Shown piece by piece: positions 59,805-64,000 of a stretch of DNA of 64,000 nt. The DNA is taken from assembly GCA_022579005.1 (NCBI GenBank), contig MU401460.1:373886-437885 (forward strand). Reading direction: 5' to 3'. A model generated the notes under the pieces. The model saw only the letters and a list, made by a program, of their open reading frames with translations, had not been told where the DNA came from and did not search any database. Origin of the DNA: Poronia punctata (taxonomy: Eukaryota > Ascomycota > Sordariomycetes > Xylariales > Xylariaceae). Position 1 is the first letter of the stretch. Each line of letters begins with the position of its first letter. The translations under genes were made by a program, and so were the position numbers.

Positions 59805-61679
59805 ATGGCACCACCTCGCACACTCGGCGCATGCTATAAGGAGGAGAAGTTGAGCGATGATTTCCTATTTGGCTTCGACGTGGTGGACGATGACGACGAA
59901 AAGGAGTACCTAGCCGAAATCGCTATAGGTGCCATGGGTCCAAGGGACGATATCGATCATTTTGTCCGTCTCGGTCTTATGCGAGGTGTCGAGGAATGGG
60001 ACCAAGCGATAGCCTGCGCTTCGTCGATGAAGGATCGCGCAACCTTTGTCGACCCGTTGGATGGACAAGATGTACTTGCCTTTTTGTGCGAGATTTACGG
60101 CGTGTCGTCTGCGAACCCTGCACCAGCGAATAGGCCGGAGGGTCTGAAAAGAAAGTCTAGAAATCCATGTCCGCGGGATGTTCTCCCTGGAAAGCGGCCT
60201 AAGAAACAAAAGGTGGCGAAGAAGACATGTTCTCCGTATTGGGCTACAATATCTGCGCAGTCGCAGAAGGTGGATGAGACATCTGAAAGGGGGCTGGTTA
60301 GGCCTCGGAGAGAGAATGGGGATCCAATGAAGGTCCGGTCGCCTTCGGGACCCCTAGTGTCGCAAACACCGGAAACACCGCGAGATCCGCCGAGGGATGA
60401 CACAATAACAGACGTGGACAGCGAGAGACATGGCCTTGAGCCTTCGGCTAGTCTAGATAGCCGGATTGGTCCTACTACGGCTACGCCACGGTTACTTTCA
60501 GAATCTCCGAAAGACACAACGCACGACCCCATCCCGGAAGATCCAACCGCAGAATCGGACCTAGATTCAGCCTCAACCTCGGAATCAGCGCCGCCCGAAC
60601 CGGACACAACTAAAGGACCTTCAGATTCGCCACACTGTTTGTTAAAAACCACAGGGAATAACGGCAATCTAAAAGAAGAAAACACTGGCATACTCAAAGA
60701 CGCAAGTCTCAACACCTCGGAACCATCATCCCTTCTAACCCAAACACCCAAACGCAAAGCCAAATCCCCCTACTTCCTAGAGCAGCAGCAGCAGCAGCAA
60801 CAACAACAACAACGCACTCCAAAATCTAAACCCAAACCCAAACCCAAACCGCCCCGCGGCACCGTCTCATCCCTCCCCTTTCCGCGCCTCGACGCGCCTC
60901 GTTTCGGATTAATACAAGAAGAGCTCGCAACGGACCCCTTCCGCCTCCTCATCGCCGTGACCTTTCTGATCCGCACAACAGGCACGGCAGCCATCCCGAC
61001 CTTCCGCACCGTCATGAAGCGATACCCCACGCCAGCGGATCTCGCAGCCGCCGACGTCGACGAGCTAGTCAGCATGATCGGACATCTGGGCCTCGGCCTC
61101 GTGCGCGCCACTGCTATCCAGCGATACGCCAAAACCTGGCTTGAGGACCCGCCCAGACGCGGCGTCAAGCATGCTGTCAAGAATTATCCATTGGCCGGAG
61201 ATGGAGATGGTGACGGCGGCCGAGTGTTGTATGTGCTGCGGGCAGAAGAAGATCCCGAGAATGAAGCTGATGTCAACAACCACCAAAAGGCCATGATGAT
61301 ATCGCGATCAAATACTACGACGGAGTGGGAAATAGGCCATCTTACCCAAGGCCCATACGCGCTCGACAGCTGGCGCATCTTCTGCCGGGACGTGTTCAGA
61401 GGCGAGGCGAAAGATTGGAAAGGTCGTGGGCGCGAAGGCGAGACCTTCCAGCCCGAATGGATGCGCGTCCTGCCCCGCGATAAAGAGCTCAGGGCCTGTC
61501 TGCGCTGGATGTGGATGCAGGAGGGCTGGTCATGGGACCCGCTGACGGGCGATAAGGTCCTTTTGCCGGATGATTTGAGGAGGGCTGTCATGGATGAGCG
61601 TGTCGGGTATGACGATGGGGGGGACTTGAAGATTGTTGCGGACGGGGAGAAGAAGGAGAGGTTGGATTTGGATGAGTAG
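59805..61679 (+). CDS. MBD4-like HhH-GPD DNA glycosylase with poly-Gln tract
   Basis: Single exon, 624 residues from ATG 59805. The N-terminal ~320 residues are acidic then Ser/Pro/Lys-rich with basic clusters (GKRPKKQKVAKK), likely disordered with nuclear signals. Ten Gln in a row lie at ~327-336. The C-terminal domain starts near 365 with FGLIQEELATDPFRLLIAVT and continues through a helix-hairpin-helix region (LVSMIGHLGLGLVRATAIQR). It includes YALDSWRIFCRDVFRG, whose Asp521 matches the catalytic Asp in the NDSYRIFC motif of MBD4. The family removes T or U from G:T/G:U mismatches formed by deamination of 5-methylcytosine or cytosine. No methyl-CpG-binding domain is present. Substrate use in this fungus is inference. 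It is convergent with DAHP synthase. Confidence 0.82.
   Translation: MAPPRTLGACYKEEKLSDDFLFGFDVVDDDDEKEYLAEIAIGAMGPRDDIDHFVRLGLMRGVEEWDQAIACASSMKDRATFVDPLDGQDVLAFLCEIYGVSSANPAPANRPEGLKRKSRNPCPRDVLPGKRPKKQKVAKKTCSPYWATISAQSQKVDETSERGLVRPRRENGDPMKVRSPSGPLVSQTPETPRDPPRDDTITDVDSERHGLEPSASLDSRIGPTTATPRLLSESPKDTTHDPIPEDPTAESDLDSASTSESAPPEPDTTKGPSDSPHCLLKTTGNNGNLKEENTGILKDASLNTSEPSSLLTQTPKRKAKSPYFLEQQQQQQQQQQRTPKSKPKPKPKPPRGTVSSLPFPRLDAPRFGLIQEELATDPFRLLIAVTFLIRTTGTAAIPTFRTVMKRYPTPADLAAADVDELVSMIGHLGLGLVRATAIQRYAKTWLEDPPRRGVKHAVKNYPLAGDGDGDGGRVLYVLRAEEDPENEADVNNHQKAMMISRSNTTTEWEIGHLTQGPYALDSWRIFCRDVFRGEAKDWKGRGREGETFQPEWMRVLPRDKELRACLRWMWMQEGWSWDPLTGDKVLLPDDLRRAVMDERVGYDDGGDLKIVADGEKKERLDLDE
60781..60813. 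repeat. CAG/CAA tract encoding poly-Gln
   Basis: About ten CAG/CAA codons after a GAG, in the linker of the glycosylase gene. Mixed codons suggest it is more stable than a pure CAG run. Confidence 0.9.
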
Positions 61680-62138
61680 GTAGGTAAGGTACCTTGCAGT
61701 ATTGGGAAGGGAGAGCCACAGCTTCTTATACAGACGAACGCTGGATAGAGACAGGCGGTTATTTCCAACTGTTACAAGTCAAGGAAAACTTACGTGACCA
61801 AACAACGATGCTCGTCCCTTGTCTATAATTACATGTAGGTATATCCACCGAGCATCATAAGTCATCATACAAGAACGACGGTAAGTAATCAAGATTAAAA
61901 TTTCGCTCGTCTAAATTCCTTTTGCCGAAACGTGTACAGAGATTTTATTATTCCCCCTTTTCCCACGCTACGAGAGTCTTGCTTCCCTCAAGAAAACATA
62001 TTCCACATTTTTAGGCACCTTAACTCCTGTTGTATCATCAGTCTCCTTTTCCCGTCCTTGTTCTCTAAAGGCCCCAGTAGTTTAAACATAGCCAGACTGG
62101 TGAGACCAGATTAATGGCTCTTTCTTTCCCCTAGCTCA
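61680..62138. other. Intergenic between convergent genes
   Basis: 3' flanks of the glycosylase and DAHP synthase genes; nothing else seen. Confidence 0.5.
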
Positions 62139-63470
<1,332 letters not shown>

Positions 63471-64000
63471 TTTTTAGAGTGAATTGGTGCGATTAATGTT
63501 TAGCAACACGACGTCCAACTTTAGACGACAAAATAATCAACCGAAAAGAGAAAGAAAAACAGTGTCACTACAAAAGACCAAGCGGCTTTTGGCAATGTTA
63601 CCTAGGTTAGTCGGAGCTGTGCTATCCTGGTGGGGGAAGCGTGCATCATTGGGGGCGAAAGCGGCTTGTATTCCCCCTATTATGGTGACTCTTGATAGTC
63701 GAAGGGGCTCCGATGGCGGGCCCGCGGGGTAGTTTACCAGGTGCGAGGTACCTTCAAACAGGTACGTACACAATCATAGAAGATGAATCGGACCAATCCA
63801 AAGAGACGTAATCGTAAGTAGGTAAGGTAGTTCCTCAATGCTATATTTTTAGTACAATGGTCTGGTCCTCCTCGTTACCCATCTCTCCAAAACAGTGTCC
63901 GGCCTGGTCCCAGTTCTACCGGCTTGAACAGAGCATTGATGCATATGGTCTCTAATCATGTACATGGTATCCTTCCTACAGAGTCGGCGTGAGATTTTCG
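63471..64000. other. Right edge, DAHP synthase upstream region
   Basis: Promoter of the DAHP synthase gene; no gene seen. TAGGTAAGGTAG at about 63818-63829 is another example of the TAGGTA words. Confidence 0.5.

Overview
The window is nuclear DNA of a filamentous ascomycete (Pezizomycotina, most likely a Sordariomycete). Genes are spaced 0.4-5 kb apart and carry short GT-AG introns of about 45-150 nt. The protein set is typical of these fungi: verprolin, an RTG2-type regulator, a Zn(II)2Cys6-type factor, a CBM18/GH18/LysM locus and a fungal MBD4-like glycosylase. I rebuilt exon structures by checking splice sites and reading phase by eye; no alignment could be run.

Left part (1-16.3 kb): a minus-strand gene cut by the window edge with a heptapeptide-repeat N terminus; an intron-containing tRNA-Leu(CAG); an F-box protein; a secreted PAF-acetylhydrolase-like esterase; a tRNA-Ala(AGC). 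Then comes a decayed accessory locus: LysM-domain remnants on the minus strand, head-to-head with a 4.5 kb CBM18/GH18 subgroup-C chitinase that is broken by stop codons, frameshifts and a deletion over its catalytic motif.

Middle part (17-41.4 kb): verprolin (actin), a 1032-residue fungal protein of unknown function, a She3-like coiled-coil protein, the ER SNARE Sec20, mitochondrial ribosomal protein mL53, inorganic pyrophosphatase with a possible mitochondrial isoform, a Zn2Cys6-like regulator and an RTG2-like protein. These are mostly housekeeping genes, arranged as divergent (SEC20/mL53) and convergent (mL53/pyrophosphatase) pairs.

Right part (41.4-64 kb): a 5 kb gene-poor stretch rich in TACGAGTA/TACTCGTA words; a Ser/Pro-rich unknown protein; pyroglutamyl peptidase I; a 53-residue Cys-rich protein; an Old-Yellow-Enzyme oxidoreductase; a BTB protein; cytochrome c1; a tRNA-like repeat pair with Pol III boxes; an MBD4-like DNA glycosylase with a poly-Gln tract; and DAHP synthase, whose first coding exon appears to be only six bases. 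No transposon with coding capacity, CRISPR array or biosynthetic gene cluster was recognised. The most unusual regions are the chitinase/LysM graveyard (9.5-16.3 kb), the tRNA-like repeats (58.8-59.2 kb) and the palindrome-rich gap (41.5-44.7 kb).
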